Below, one piece after another: positions 17,627 through 26,865 of a stretch of DNA of 64,000 nt. The notes beneath the pieces were generated by a model that saw only the letters and a program-made list of their open reading frames with translations, made no database searches and was not told the origin of the DNA. Within the stretch, counting starts at the first letter, position 1. Every line of letters starts with the position of its first letter. The translations under genes were made by a program, and so were the position numbers. The DNA comes from Chromohalobacter marismortui (lineage in GTDB: Bacteria > Pseudomonadota > Gammaproteobacteria > Pseudomonadales > Halomonadaceae): assembly GCF_004364315.1 (NCBI RefSeq), contig NZ_SOBR01000004.1:124001-188000 (forward strand), read 5' to 3'.

Positions 17627-18691
17627 ATGAGTCATCACGCCACGCTTGCATGCCGCCGCTTCCTGCTGGCCGCCGCCGCAGCGTTACCGCTCGCCTGGGG
17701 CGCCAACCAGGCCCATGCCCAGGACGCCGAATATACCTTGCGGCTGCATCACTTCTTCCCGGCGTCGGCCCCCGTGCATCAGGAATACTTCCTGCCCTGG
17801 AAGGAAGCCATCGAGAAGGAGTCCAGTGGACGCATCGACGTTCAACTCTATCCCTCCATGCAGCTCGGCGGCACACCGCCCGCACTCTACGATCAGGCCA
17901 AGGACGGGCAGGTGGACATCATCTGGACCGTGCTGGGCTACAATTCCGGCCGCTTCCCCAAGGCCGAGGTCTTCGACCTGCCCTTCCTGCCGACCTCGGG
18001 CGCCGCGACCAGCCAGGCCGCGCACGAATACGCCATGACGCACATGCAGGACGAACTCGAGGGCGTTCATCCCATCGCCGTGCATACCCACAGCCCGGGG
18101 GCGCTGCACACCAAGGAAACGCGCATCGAAGCGCTCGAGGACATCGAGGGCCTCAAGATGCGTGGCCCCAGTCGGCTGGTGAACCGGTATCTCGCCAAGC
18201 TCGGCGCCGAGCCCATCGGCATGCCGGTGGCCCAGGCCCTGGAGGCGCTGTCACGCGGGGTCATAGACGGCACGGTAATTCCCTTCGAGGCCATCACCGC
18301 CATGGGGCTGGCCGACATCACCACCGAACACACCATCTTCAGCGGTGACCGAGCGCTGTACACCACGATGATGATCGTGGCCATGGACCAGGACAAATAC
18401 GATGCGCTGCCCGAGGACCTGCAAGCCGTCATCGATGCACATTCCGGTGCCCGCGAAGCATACCGGATCGGTCAGATCATGGATCAGGCGGACCATCGCC
18501 AGATTCTGGCCATTCAGAGCGGCGCGCAACCGGGCACGATCACCCGCCTGGACCGCGAGGAAACCGCACGCTGGCAAGCAATCGGCCAGGAGGTCGTCGA
18601 CGAATGGATCGCCGAGGCCGAGGCGAGAGGGCTCGACGGGCAAGCGCTGTACGACGACGCCCGCCGACTCGTCGAGCGCTATACACGCTGA
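17627..18691 (+). CDS. TRAP transporter solute-binding protein 1, ferulate cluster
   Basis: This 354-residue periplasmic binding protein has a signal peptide (RRFLLAAAAALPLAWGANQ, cleavage near AHA-QDA). TRAP family features include YTLRLHHFFPASAPVHQEY, YPSMQLGGTPPALYDQAKDG, DLPFLP and the binding arginine region KMRGPSRLVNRYL. I chose the ATG at 17627 because GAGGA precedes it; the frame extends 18 codons upstream into His/Asp-rich sequence without a ribosome site. It is clearly paralogous to the binding protein at 21219 (shared LRLHHF, MQLGG, LYDQAKDG, AAHEYAM). Confidence 0.9.
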   Translation: MSHHATLACRRFLLAAAAALPLAWGANQAHAQDAEYTLRLHHFFPASAPVHQEYFLPWKEAIEKESSGRIDVQLYPSMQLGGTPPALYDQAKDGQVDIIWTVLGYNSGRFPKAEVFDLPFLPTSGAATSQAAHEYAMTHMQDELEGVHPIAVHTHSPGALHTKETRIEALEDIEGLKMRGPSRLVNRYLAKLGAEPIGMPVAQALEALSRGVIDGTVIPFEAITAMGLADITTEHTIFSGDRALYTTMMIVAMDQDKYDALPEDLQAVIDAHSGAREAYRIGQIMDQADHRQILAIQSGAQPGTITRLDREETARWQAIGQEVVDEWIAEAEARGLDGQALYDDARRLVERYTR

Positions 18692-18812
18692 GGTGATATT
18701 CAGGCCGACCGGCGGTATCTGGCCCGAGCCTCCGTCGGCATCCACCAGACCCGCGCCCAGATTGGCAGGGTAACTATCAACTTACTTGATACCATTTCGA
18801 CAGGAAATTGAC

Positions 18813-19643
18813 ATGAGCGATTACACGAACCGCTGGCAAACCGTGAAGGTCGACGTCGAGGACGGCATTGCCTGGGTCACCCTGAACCGGCCCGAGAAGC
18901 GCAACGCCATGAGCCCTACGCTCAACCGTGAAATGATCGATGTGCTCGAGACCGTCGAGCTCGACCAGGACGCCCATGTGCTCGTGCTGACCGGCGAGGG
19001 CGAGTCTTTCTCCGCCGGCATGGACCTCAAGGAGTACTTCCGCGAGATCGACGCCAGCCCCGAGATCGTTCAGGTCAAGGTACGCCGCGACGCCTCCACC
19101 TGGCAGTGGAAACTGCTGCGTCACTACGCCAAGCCCACCATCGCCATGGTCAACGGCTGGTGCTTCGGCGGCGCCTTCTCGCCGCTGGTCGCCTGCGACC
19201 TGGCCATCGCCGCCGACGAGTCGGTGTTCGGACTGTCCGAAATCAACTGGGGCATCCCCCCGGGCAACCTGGTCAGCAAGGCCATGGCCGATACCGTGGG
19301 GCATCGCCAGGCGCTGTATTACATCATGACCGGCGAGACTTTCACCGGTCCGCAGGCCGCCGACATGGGGCTGGTCAACCAGAGCGTACCGCGCGCCGAG
19401 CTGCGCGAGACCACCCACAAGCTGGCCGCCACGCTGCGCGACAAGAACCCTGTCGTCCTGCGCGCCGCCAAGACCGGCTTCAAGATGAGCCGCGAGCTGA
19501 CCTGGGAGCAGAACGAGGAATACCTCTACGCCAAGCTCGACCAGGCCCAGCAGCTCGACCCCGAGCACGGTCGCGAACAAGGTCTCAAGCAGTTCCTCGA
19601 CGACAAGAGCATCAAACCGGGCCTGGAAAGCTATCGTCGCTGA
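18813..19643 (+). CDS. ech: Feruloyl-CoA hydratase/lyase (p-hydroxycinnamoyl-CoA hydratase/lyase)
   Basis: This crotonase-fold enzyme hydrates feruloyl-CoA and cleaves it to vanillin and acetyl-CoA. It has 276 residues, the same as the characterised Pseudomonas fluorescens enzyme. The catalytic set known there is present at identical positions: Ser123, Glu143, Trp146 and Tyr239 (CFGGAFSPL, FGLSEINWGIPPGN, EEYLYAK). The ATG at 18813 has AGGA upstream; a frame extension of nine codons is not supported. It sits directly before the vanillin dehydrogenase gene, so the pathway ferulate to vanillate is complete here. Confidence 0.96.
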   Translation: MSDYTNRWQTVKVDVEDGIAWVTLNRPEKRNAMSPTLNREMIDVLETVELDQDAHVLVLTGEGESFSAGMDLKEYFREIDASPEIVQVKVRRDASTWQWKLLRHYAKPTIAMVNGWCFGGAFSPLVACDLAIAADESVFGLSEINWGIPPGNLVSKAMADTVGHRQALYYIMTGETFTGPQAADMGLVNQSVPRAELRETTHKLAATLRDKNPVVLRAAKTGFKMSRELTWEQNEEYLYAKLDQAQQLDPEHGREQGLKQFLDDKSIKPGLESYRR

Positions 19644-19723
19644 ACGGCCCGCGACCCCGGGCGTGCGCCGGACGGCGGGCGCCCACCTCACAACAATCAC
19701 ATAGTTCAGCACGGGGGTACGAC

Positions 19724-21172
19724 ATGGATCTTTCGCTACTCATCGGCGGTGACACCCACGCCGCTCGGCAAGACGCGACCTTCACGCGGCACAATCCACT
19801 CAGCGGCGAGGCCGTGACCCAGGCTGCGGCGGCGTCCGCCGACGATGCCCGCGCCGCCGCCGAGGCCGCTTCCCGGGCCTTTCCCGCCTGGTCAGCGACC
19901 GGCCCCGGCGAGCGCCGCGCCAAGTTGCTCGCCGCCGCCGACGCCATGGAAGCCCGCCAGGCCGACTTCATCGCGCGCATGGTCGATGAAACCGGCGCCA
20001 CGCCCGGCTGGGCCGGGTTCAATGTCATGGTGGCCGCCAACATGCTGCGCGAGGCCGCCTCGCTGACCACCCAGGTCGGCGGCGACGTCATTCCCTCCAA
20101 CGTCCCCGACAGCCTGGCCATGGGGGTGCGCGTGCCGTGTGGCGTGGTGGTCGGCATCGCGCCCTGGAATGCGCCCATCATCCTCGGCACGCGGGCCATC
20201 GCCACGCCGCTGGCCTGCGGCAACACGGTGATCCTCAAGGCCTCGGAGCAATGTCCCGGCACCCATCACCTGATCGGCGAAGTGCTCGTCGAAGCGGGTC
20301 TGGGGGACGGCATCGTCAATGTGGTGACCAACGCACCGCCCCAGGCCGCCGAGGTGGTCGAGGCGTTGATCGAGCACCCCGCCGTGCGGCGCATCAACTT
20401 CACCGGTTCCACGAATGTCGGACGCATCATCGCCGAAAAAGCCGCGCACCATCTCAAGCCGGTGTTGCTGGAACTGGGCGGCAAGGCACCGTTCGTGGTG
20501 CTCGAGGACGCCGACCTGGATGCCGCCGTGGAAGCCGCCGCCTTCGGCGCCTTCTTCAACCAGGGCCAGATCTGCATGTCCACCGAGCGGTTGATCGTCG
20601 TCGACGCCGTGGCCGACGCCTTCGTCGAGAAGCTGGCCCGCAAGGCCGAGACCCTGCGCGCCGGCGACCCGCGCGACGAAGGCAACGCCCTGGGCACGCT
20701 GATCACCCGCGAGGCCGGGGAAAAGCTCAACGCCCTGCTCGACGATGCCCAGCAGCACGGCGCGCGACTGGCCTGTGGCGGCAAGGCTGAAGGCGTGATC
20801 ATGCAGCCTACCGTGGTCGATGGGGTTACCCCGGCGATGCGCTTGTACAGCGAGGAATCGTTCGGCCCGGTGGTAGCGATGATGCGCGTCAAGGACGAAG
20901 AAGACGCCCTGCGCGTCGCCAACGACAGCGAATACGGTCTTTCCGCGGCGGTCTTCAGCCGCGACACGGCCCGCGCCATGCGCGTCGCGCAACGCATCGA
21001 GTCGGGCATCTGCCACATCAACGCCCCCACCGTGCACGACGAACCGCAGATGCCATTCGGCGGGGTCAAATCCAGCGGTTACGGGCGCTTCGGCGGCAAG
21101 GCCGGCATCGAGGAGTTCACCGAATTGCGTTGGATGACCATGCAGCTCGGCCCCCGGCACTATCCGATCTAA
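19724..21172 (+). CDS. vdh: Vanillin dehydrogenase (aldehyde dehydrogenase family)
   Basis: This 482-residue NAD(P)-dependent aldehyde dehydrogenase has catalytic Cys284 in QGQICMSTE, Glu250 in LELGGKAPF, and cofactor motifs (APWNAPIILG, FTGSTNVG). It would oxidise vanillin (and 4-hydroxybenzaldehyde) released by the hydratase-lyase encoded 80 bp upstream. The ATG at 19724 starts MDLSLLIGG and has a GGGGG-rich site upstream; the frame runs open far upstream through ech but that is not coding. Substrate assignment relies on the cluster. Confidence 0.92.
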   Translation: MDLSLLIGGDTHAARQDATFTRHNPLSGEAVTQAAAASADDARAAAEAASRAFPAWSATGPGERRAKLLAAADAMEARQADFIARMVDETGATPGWAGFNVMVAANMLREAASLTTQVGGDVIPSNVPDSLAMGVRVPCGVVVGIAPWNAPIILGTRAIATPLACGNTVILKASEQCPGTHHLIGEVLVEAGLGDGIVNVVTNAPPQAAEVVEALIEHPAVRRINFTGSTNVGRIIAEKAAHHLKPVLLELGGKAPFVVLEDADLDAAVEAAAFGAFFNQGQICMSTERLIVVDAVADAFVEKLARKAETLRAGDPRDEGNALGTLITREAGEKLNALLDDAQQHGARLACGGKAEGVIMQPTVVDGVTPAMRLYSEESFGPVVAMMRVKDEEDALRVANDSEYGLSAAVFSRDTARAMRVAQRIESGICHINAPTVHDEPQMPFGGVKSSGYGRFGGKAGIEEFTELRWMTMQLGPRHYPI

Positions 21173-21218
21173 CTGCCACCCCGCTACCTAGCACGCCAAC
21201 GCCCCCATGGAGCTCAAG

Positions 21219-22268
21219 ATGATGACAACAAGACATACACTCGCAGGTCTTCTCCTCCTCAGTGGCATCGCCCTGGCCAGCACTGGCCAGGCACAAGACA
21301 CCGTGACATTGCGCTTGCACCATTTCGGCGCCCCGACCACCCCGGTGCAGACGCAATACCTGGAACCCTGGGCAGAGCGCCTCGAGGCGCAATCCGATGG
21401 CGCCCTCCAGGTCGAAATATTCCCGGCCATGCAACTCGGCGGGTCGGCCAACTCGCTGTACGACCAAGCCAAGGACGGTGTCGTCGACATCGTCTGGACG
21501 CTGCTGAGCTACACCCCGAATCGCTTCCCCGCGTCCGAGGCGTTCGACCTGCCCTTCCTGCCCACCACGGGGGAAGCCACCAGCATGGCCGCCCATGAAT
21601 ACGCCATGAAACATATGCAGGATTCGCTGAAGGGCGTCTATCCGATTGCCGTCTTCGCCCACACCCCGGGGAAGATACACACCAAGGGCGTGGCAGTAGA
21701 AAACGCCGATGACGTGCAAGGGCTGACACTTCGCGCGCCCTCCAAGGCCATGAATCGCTTTCTTGCCAACCTGGGGGCCCAGGTCGTGGGCATGCCCTTC
21801 CCGCAGATCCCCGAGGCGATCTCGCGTGGCGTGATCGACGGCTTCTCGCTGCCCTTCGAAAGTGCCAATGCCCTGGGCGTGCTGGATATCGCACAGAACC
21901 ACACCTTCTTCGACGGCACGCACGGCCTGTACACCGCGATGATGGTGCTGGCCATGGACCAGGATAAATACGACAGCCTGTCACCCGAGTTGCAGAAGGT
22001 CATCGACGACAACGCCGGCATCCAGGAAGCGCAGCGCATCGGACGCGTCATGGATGAGGCGGAAGAAGCGGCCATCGATGAGATCGCCGCCAGCGGCGAG
22101 GGGCGGATGATTCACATCGCCGAGGCCAATCAAGAGCGGTGGAAAACGGCCGCCGACGAGACGATCCAACAATGGATAGACGACATGAATGCCACCGGCC
22201 TCGATGGACAGGCCCTGTACGACGACGCTAGCCAGCTCGTCGAGAAATACACCCAGCAAACGCAATAA
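21219..22268 (+). CDS. TRAP transporter solute-binding protein 2, ferulate cluster
   Basis: This 349-residue periplasmic binding protein has a signal peptide (hydrophobic LAGLLLLSGIALAS, cleavage near GQA-QDT). It is a paralogue of the protein at 17627, sharing VTLRLHHFGAPTTPVQTQY, AMQLGGSANSLYDQAKDG, DLPFLPTTGEATSMAAHEYAMKHMQD and the arginine region TLRAPSKAMNRFL. I chose the ATG at 21219, six bases after GGAG; ATGs at 21207 and 21222 are alternatives. No extra permease is encoded, so both binding proteins probably use the same DctQM pair. Confidence 0.9.
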   Translation: MMTTRHTLAGLLLLSGIALASTGQAQDTVTLRLHHFGAPTTPVQTQYLEPWAERLEAQSDGALQVEIFPAMQLGGSANSLYDQAKDGVVDIVWTLLSYTPNRFPASEAFDLPFLPTTGEATSMAAHEYAMKHMQDSLKGVYPIAVFAHTPGKIHTKGVAVENADDVQGLTLRAPSKAMNRFLANLGAQVVGMPFPQIPEAISRGVIDGFSLPFESANALGVLDIAQNHTFFDGTHGLYTAMMVLAMDQDKYDSLSPELQKVIDDNAGIQEAQRIGRVMDEAEEAAIDEIAASGEGRMIHIAEANQERWKTAADETIQQWIDDMNATGLDGQALYDDASQLVEKYTQQTQ

Positions 22269-22276
22269 GCACTGAT

Positions 22277-22299
22277 GCGCGGGGCGCAACGCCCCGCGC
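22277..22299 (+). terminator. Strong hairpin ending the ferulate operon
   Basis: GCGCGGGGCG and CGCCCCGCGC form a perfect 10-bp stem with a 3-nt loop, 9 bp after the last stop. No continuous U-tract follows, but stem strength and position fit a transcription end. Confidence 0.6.
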
Positions 22300-22462
22300 A
22301 GCGTCCTGCCTTCGCTCTTCTTTAGCGTCACTTTCCCGACCAAAGTCTAGGTATGTTCGATTGTCGTAATGCTCCGGTATTTCTATGATGGGCGTTCCTA
22401 TCGACGACCGCTCACCCCGTCGCGATGCAGTGCCCTCGGCAACCGCCTTGCAGCTTCTTTCA

Positions 22463-22603
22463 GAGGGTGTTTACAAAATAGACGAGCGACGTAAAGACAA
22501 GGCAAAATCGACCGAAAAAACGGAGTTTACATGGAGTAAATGAGTATTTTGAGGTCGATTTTAACGCCGGATTGTCGAGCGCAGTCCTTTTGTAGATACT
22601 CTC
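22463..22603. mobile_element. MITE-like palindromic element upstream of kdgK
   Basis: A 141-bp non-coding block has imperfect terminal inverted repeats, GAGGGTGTTTACAAAA and TTTTGTAGATACTCTC (13 of 16 match). Internal perfect arms are AAAATCGACC / GGTCGATTTT, and TTTAC / GTAAA flank a 5-nt centre. It carries no transposase and ends one base before the Shine-Dalgarno region of kdgK. This nested symmetry fits a miniature inverted-repeat element or REP-like palindrome. No target duplication longer than two bases is evident, so mobility is inferred. Confidence 0.55.
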
Positions 22604-22616
22604 TCAGGATCTTTTC

Positions 22617-23582
22617 ATGATCGACTCCACTACACCGGATATCCTGACCTTCGGTGAAGCGATGACGCTGTTCATCGCCGAAACCCCCGGCGACCTGGCC
22701 GACGTCGAGCGCTTCCAGCGGCGCATCGCTGGCGCCGATACCAATGTCGCCATCGGTCTGGCGCGGCTGGCCTTTCATGTCGCCTGGATCAGCCGCGTCG
22801 GTGACGACGGCTTCGGCCGCTTCATCCGCCATACGCTCGAAGGCGAAGGCCTCGACTGCCGCTACCTGAGTACCGATGCCGAGCATCCCACCGGCCTGGT
22901 CTTCAAGGCGCGCGCCGAACACGGCGAGGATCCCAAGGTGGCCTATTACCGGCGCGGCAGTGCCGCCAGCCACCTGGGCGTGACCGACGTGCGCGACCTG
23001 ACGTTCCAGGGCGTGCGCCATCTGCATGCCACCGGTCTGCCCCCCGCACTCTCCGCGAGCACGCGCGAACTCGCCTTCCACATGCTCGAACGCGCTCGCC
23101 AGGCCGGCCTCACGATCAGCTTCGACCCCAATCTGCGGCCCTCGCTGTGGAACAGCGAAACCGAGATGCGCGACACCCTCAATGCGCTGGCCGCCCACGC
23201 CGACTGGGTACTGCCGGGGCTCGCCGAGGGCCAACGCCTGACCGGCCTCGATAACGCGCACGACATCGCCGGCTATTATCTCGATCAAGGTGCCAGCGGG
23301 GTCATCATCAAGCTCGGCCCGGAAGGCAGCTACGTGCGCACGGCAGACGATGCCGGTACGGTGAAGGGCGTGGCCGTTTCCCGCGTCATCGATACCGTGG
23401 GGGCCGGCGATGGTTTCGCGGTGGGCGTGATCAGCGCCTTGCTCGATGGGTGCTCGCTGCGTCAGGCAGCGCATCGCGGCAATCTCATCGGCGCCGAACA
23501 GGTTCAGGTCGTCGGCGACATGGAAGGCCTGCCACGCCGAGCCCGCTTGCGCGACCTGGAAACAGCACACCCTTTGGTGTGA
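22617..23582 (+). CDS. kdgK: 2-keto-3-deoxygluconate kinase-like sugar kinase (PfkB family)
   Basis: This 321-residue ribokinase-family kinase has the N-terminal GEAMTLFIAETPGDL and GADTNVAIGLARL, FDPNLRPSLW in the middle, and the C-terminal PfkB signature DTVGAGDGFAVGVISALL with the catalytic Asp. FDPNLRPSLW is typical of 2-keto-3-deoxygluconate kinases, which phosphorylate KDG to KDPG for the Entner-Doudoroff route. Its ribosome site AGGAT directly follows the MITE-like element. A 2-hydroxyacid dehydrogenase and an SDR gene follow on the same strand. A different keto-sugar substrate is possible. Confidence 0.85.
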   Translation: MIDSTTPDILTFGEAMTLFIAETPGDLADVERFQRRIAGADTNVAIGLARLAFHVAWISRVGDDGFGRFIRHTLEGEGLDCRYLSTDAEHPTGLVFKARAEHGEDPKVAYYRRGSAASHLGVTDVRDLTFQGVRHLHATGLPPALSASTRELAFHMLERARQAGLTISFDPNLRPSLWNSETEMRDTLNALAAHADWVLPGLAEGQRLTGLDNAHDIAGYYLDQGASGVIIKLGPEGSYVRTADDAGTVKGVAVSRVIDTVGAGDGFAVGVISALLDGCSLRQAAHRGNLIGAEQVQVVGDMEGLPRRARLRDLETAHPLV

Positions 23583-23620
23583 CAGCCTCTTTTCATGCTT
23601 CCCCCATTCTGGAGCTCCGC

Positions 23621-24598
23621 ATGACCAAGCGCATCCTCGCCTTTCGGCGCCTCAAGCCCCATCACCTCGACCAGTTGCGCGAGCATTTCCATGTCGATTA
23701 TTTCGACGCCCTGGAAAGCGCTGACGATCCCGCGTTTCGTGAAGCACTGAGCGATGCGCACGGCCTGCTCGGCGCCAGTTTGCCGATCACCCCCGAGCTG
23801 CTCGATGCCGCCCCCAACCTGGAAGTCATCTCGAGCATCTCGGTGGGCGTCGACAACTACCCCGTGGACGCGCTGACCCAGCGTAACATTCTGCTCTGCC
23901 ATACCCCGGACGTGCTCACCGAAACCACTGCTGATACTGGCTTCCTGCTGATCATGGCCAGCGCCCGCCGCGCCGTGGAACTCGCCAACATGGTCAAGCA
24001 GGGCCAGTGGACAAGCAGTATCGGCGAGCCTCACTTCGGCACCGATGTCCACGGCAAGACGCTGGGCATGGTCGGCTTCGGACGCATCGGCCAGGCCATC
24101 GCACGACGCGGCGCCCTGGGCTTCGGCATGCAGGTGCTTTACACCCATGCTTCGCCCAAGCCGGCCCTGGAAGCGGAACTCGGCGCCACGCACTGCGAAT
24201 TCGATACCTTGCTCGAGCAGGCCGACTTCGTCTGCGTCAACGTGCCGCTGACCGCCGAGACCACCGGCTTGATCGACGCGGACGTGCTCAAGCGCATGAA
24301 GTCCTCGGCGATTTTGATCAATATCGCGCGCGGCAAGGTGGTCGACGAGGAAGCCCTGATCGAAGCGCTCTCCAACGGCGAGATCCACGCCGCAGGGCTG
24401 GATGTCTTCGCTCAGGAGCCGTTGCCCGGCGACTCGCCGCTCACCCGGATGGATAATGTCGTCACCCTGCCGCATATCGGCTCGGCCACGCATGAAACGC
24501 GCGAGGCCATGGCTCAGCGCGCCGTCGACAACGTCATCGCCGCCCTCCAGGGCCAGCAACCGCCGAGCCCCTACAACGACGTCACACCGCGCGGCTGA
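23621..24598 (+). CDS. D-2-hydroxyacid dehydrogenase (glyoxylate/2-ketogluconate reductase type)
   Basis: This 325-residue NAD(P)H-dependent reductase has the Rossmann motif GMVGFGRIGQAIARR, the substrate Arg in NIARGKVVDEEAL, Glu in AGLDVFAQEPLP and catalytic His in LPHIGSATHETR. It resembles GhrB/TkrA enzymes that reduce glyoxylate, hydroxypyruvate or 2-ketogluconate. The ATG at 23621 has GGAG upstream; the longer open frame upstream overlaps kdgK and is not coding. Its place after kdgK suggests sugar-acid metabolism. Confidence 0.87.
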   Translation: MTKRILAFRRLKPHHLDQLREHFHVDYFDALESADDPAFREALSDAHGLLGASLPITPELLDAAPNLEVISSISVGVDNYPVDALTQRNILLCHTPDVLTETTADTGFLLIMASARRAVELANMVKQGQWTSSIGEPHFGTDVHGKTLGMVGFGRIGQAIARRGALGFGMQVLYTHASPKPALEAELGATHCEFDTLLEQADFVCVNVPLTAETTGLIDADVLKRMKSSAILINIARGKVVDEEALIEALSNGEIHAAGLDVFAQEPLPGDSPLTRMDNVVTLPHIGSATHETREAMAQRAVDNVIAALQGQQPPSPYNDVTPRG

Positions 24599-24765
24599 CG
24601 TCTCGCCCATGCGCCGTACGCGCCACGTCCCTTCACGCCTGCGTCTCTCGAGTGCAGGCGTTTTCGATTCATGACCCGCACGCTTGAAACCTGGTGTCTC
24701 GCCCCCAGTCAGTGCTCACCGACAGCGGCCCTAACGCCGCGCATTTTTCAACCCGGGAGCTCCCC

Positions 24766-25524
24766 ATGTCTTCAAGCATTGCCCTCATCACCGGCGCCGG
24801 TCGAGGCCTCGGCCGTAGCATGGCGTTGCACCTCGCGGCCGCCGGCGTTGGCATCATCGGCACCTACCGCAGTCACCGCGACGACGCCCTGGCGGTCGTC
24901 CGCGAGATCGAGGCCGCCGGCGGCACGGCGGCGATGCTCAAACTCGACATCGGCGACAGCAGCGCCTTCGCCGAGTTCAAGGACAACGTGGCGGACACGC
25001 TGGAAGACACCTTCGGCCGCACGGAGCTGGATGCCGTGGTCCACAACGCCGGCGAAGGCATCCTCGCGCCCTACGAAGCGACCACCGAGGACGACCTCGA
25101 CGCCCTCTATCGCACTCACTTCAAGGGCCCCTTCCTGCTCAGCCAAGCCCTGCTGCCGATGATTGCCCGTGGCGGACGCATCCTGAACGTCTCCACCGCC
25201 GCGACGCGCTTCGTGCTGGACAATCACTGCGCCTATTCGGCCATGAAGAGCGCGCTGGAGGTGACCACGCGCTATATGGCCAAGGAACTCGGCGAGCGCC
25301 GGATCACGGTCAACGCCATCGCCCCCGGCGCCGTGGAAACCGACTTCGCCGGCGGCGCAGTGCGCGACGACCCGGCGCTCAATGCACACTTCCGCTCGAT
25401 AACGCCACTAGGCCGCACCGCCAAGCCGGACGATATCGGGGCCGCCGTCGCGAGCCTGTTGTCGAGCGATTTCGACTGGCTCAACGGCGAACGCATCGAA
25501 CTCACCGGTGGACAATCGCTTTGA
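24766..25524 (+). CDS. Short-chain dehydrogenase/reductase
   Basis: This 252-residue SDR has the cofactor motif TGAGRGLG (residues 9-16), the structural NAG motif (VVHNAGEG), catalytic Ser in NVSTAATR, Tyr and Lys in YSAMKSAL, and the end segment LTGGQSL. The substrate is unknown. Following kdgK and a ketoacid reductase, a sugar or sugar-acid oxidoreductase is plausible. The ATG at 24766 has GGGAG upstream. A 160-bp gap, presumably a promoter region, separates it from the next HAD gene. Confidence 0.84.
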   Translation: MSSSIALITGAGRGLGRSMALHLAAAGVGIIGTYRSHRDDALAVVREIEAAGGTAAMLKLDIGDSSAFAEFKDNVADTLEDTFGRTELDAVVHNAGEGILAPYEATTEDDLDALYRTHFKGPFLLSQALLPMIARGGRILNVSTAATRFVLDNHCAYSAMKSALEVTTRYMAKELGERRITVNAIAPGAVETDFAGGAVRDDPALNAHFRSITPLGRTAKPDDIGAAVASLLSSDFDWLNGERIELTGGQSL

Positions 25525-25685
25525 ACGGCTGCCCGGCCTTGCCATCGTGGCCGGGGGCAACTAAAGTTTGAAGAGTGTTTAGAAACGCCGTTCACAAACC
25601 CGGTGCGGTTTCTCAAGCCTGGGCGCCGTCTGCCGATATCTGGGAGAATGAACGGTTACATCCACTACGCCCTCGAGGCTCCACC

Positions 25686-26363
25686 ATGTCTCATCCGCTG
25701 TGCCTGTTGTTCGACTGCGATGGCACTTTGGTCGATAGCGAACCCCTTCTCGCCGACGTCATGGCCGACGCCCTGACCCGTGCCGGATTACCCTTCACCG
25801 CTCCTCAGTACATGGAAGAGTTTCGAGGCGTCCGATTCGCCAACATCGTCGCCGAGCTGGAGCAACGTTTCGGCCCCCTGGACGATGCCATTCGGAATGC
25901 CGCCGAAGCGGAAATGCGGCGGGCCATGCAACTGCGCATGAGCACCGAATTGAAACCGATCCCGGGCGTCCGCGAGGCGCTCGACCGACTCACCGAACAT
26001 CCCCGCTGCGTGGCTTCCAACGGTCCCGAACACAAGATTCGCCGCGCCCTCGATAGCACGGGCCTGCGTGCCTACTTCGGAGACAGTCTCTATAGCGGCT
26101 ACGCCATCGAACGCTGGAAACCCGATCCTGGCTTGTTCCTGCATGCCGCACGCGACATGGGGGTCACGCCCGAACGCTGCGTGGTCATCGACGATGCCGA
26201 TGTAGGCGTCGCGGCCGGCCTGGCGGCGGGGATGCGCACGATCCACATCAATCGCTTCCCCGAGCGCGAGACCACCCCCGAAGGTGCCATCGCCCTGCAT
26301 GACATGCGCGATCTACCCAGTGCCGTGGCACGGTTGGGACAGGTGGAAGCCGTGCTCCACTGA
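25686..26363 (+). CDS. HAD-superfamily phosphatase (phosphoglycolate phosphatase-like)
   Basis: This 225-residue HAD hydrolase has motif I FDCDGTLVDSEPL, motif II VASNGP, the lysine motif YAIERWKPDPGLFLHAA and motif IV CVVIDDADVGVAAGLAAGM, with a helical cap after motif I. It resembles sugar-phosphate or phosphoglycolate phosphatases (Gph/YieH-like); the substrate is not clear. The start at 25686 (MSHPLCLLFDCDG) places motif I at the usual distance from the N-terminus. Confidence 0.83.
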   Translation: MSHPLCLLFDCDGTLVDSEPLLADVMADALTRAGLPFTAPQYMEEFRGVRFANIVAELEQRFGPLDDAIRNAAEAEMRRAMQLRMSTELKPIPGVREALDRLTEHPRCVASNGPEHKIRRALDSTGLRAYFGDSLYSGYAIERWKPDPGLFLHAARDMGVTPERCVVIDDADVGVAAGLAAGMRTIHINRFPERETTPEGAIALHDMRDLPSAVARLGQVEAVLH

Positions 26364-26452
26364 TCTTATAGGGGGGCGTCGAGGGATATCGTGCCCACCG
26401 GCCGGGCGCGTTATCATGCATATCTCCCGACATATCGATTCAGGAGGCGCGC

Positions 26453-26827
26453 ATGGCATCGCTGCAAGACCAGCTACGCGGACGGATATACTCCACCGAA
26501 CATGGCGAGGTCTGCCCTGAGTGCCGGGCACCGCTCGCTGAGTGCCGCTGTGCCGACGCCGTAGAAGAAAAACGCCTGGCCAATCTCGACGGTACCGTTC
26601 GCCTGCGCCGTGAGACCAAAGGACGCAAGGGCAAGGGCGTGACCCTGGTGGAAGGCGTGCCGCTCAAGAGCGACGAGCTCAAGGCCTTGGCCAAGGCGCT
26701 CAAGAAACGCTGCGGCACCGGCGGTGCCCTCAAGGAAGGCACCATCGAAATTCAGGGCGATCACCGCGACGCACTCAAGGCAGAACTGGAAGCGCGCGGT
26801 TATCGCGTCAAACTTGCGGGCGGTTGA
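26453..26827 (+). CDS. yciH: YciH/SUI1-type translation initiation factor homologue
   Basis: This 124-residue protein has a Cys-containing N-terminus (CPECRAPLAECRC) and a SUI1/eIF1 domain (about residues 48-120) with the RRETKGRKGKGVTLVEGV loop and GTGGALKEGTIEIQGDHRD. Homologues are stress-related initiation factors in bacteria. SD GGAGG lies just upstream of the ATG (AGGAGGCGCGC). Its coding end lies 39 bp before the lipoprotein gene on the same strand. Confidence 0.92.
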   Translation: MASLQDQLRGRIYSTEHGEVCPECRAPLAECRCADAVEEKRLANLDGTVRLRRETKGRKGKGVTLVEGVPLKSDELKALAKALKKRCGTGGALKEGTIEIQGDHRDALKAELEARGYRVKLAGG

Positions 26828-26865
26828 ACGAGAACGGCCACCTCCCTACGCGTAAGGAGCTTTTC

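Noticed and set aside
19106-19723. Upstream extension of the vanillin dehydrogenase frame through ech, giving a 688-residue fusion.
   Set aside because: The extension overlaps the well-supported ech gene in another frame. A normal aldehyde dehydrogenase start with a ribosome site is at 19724.
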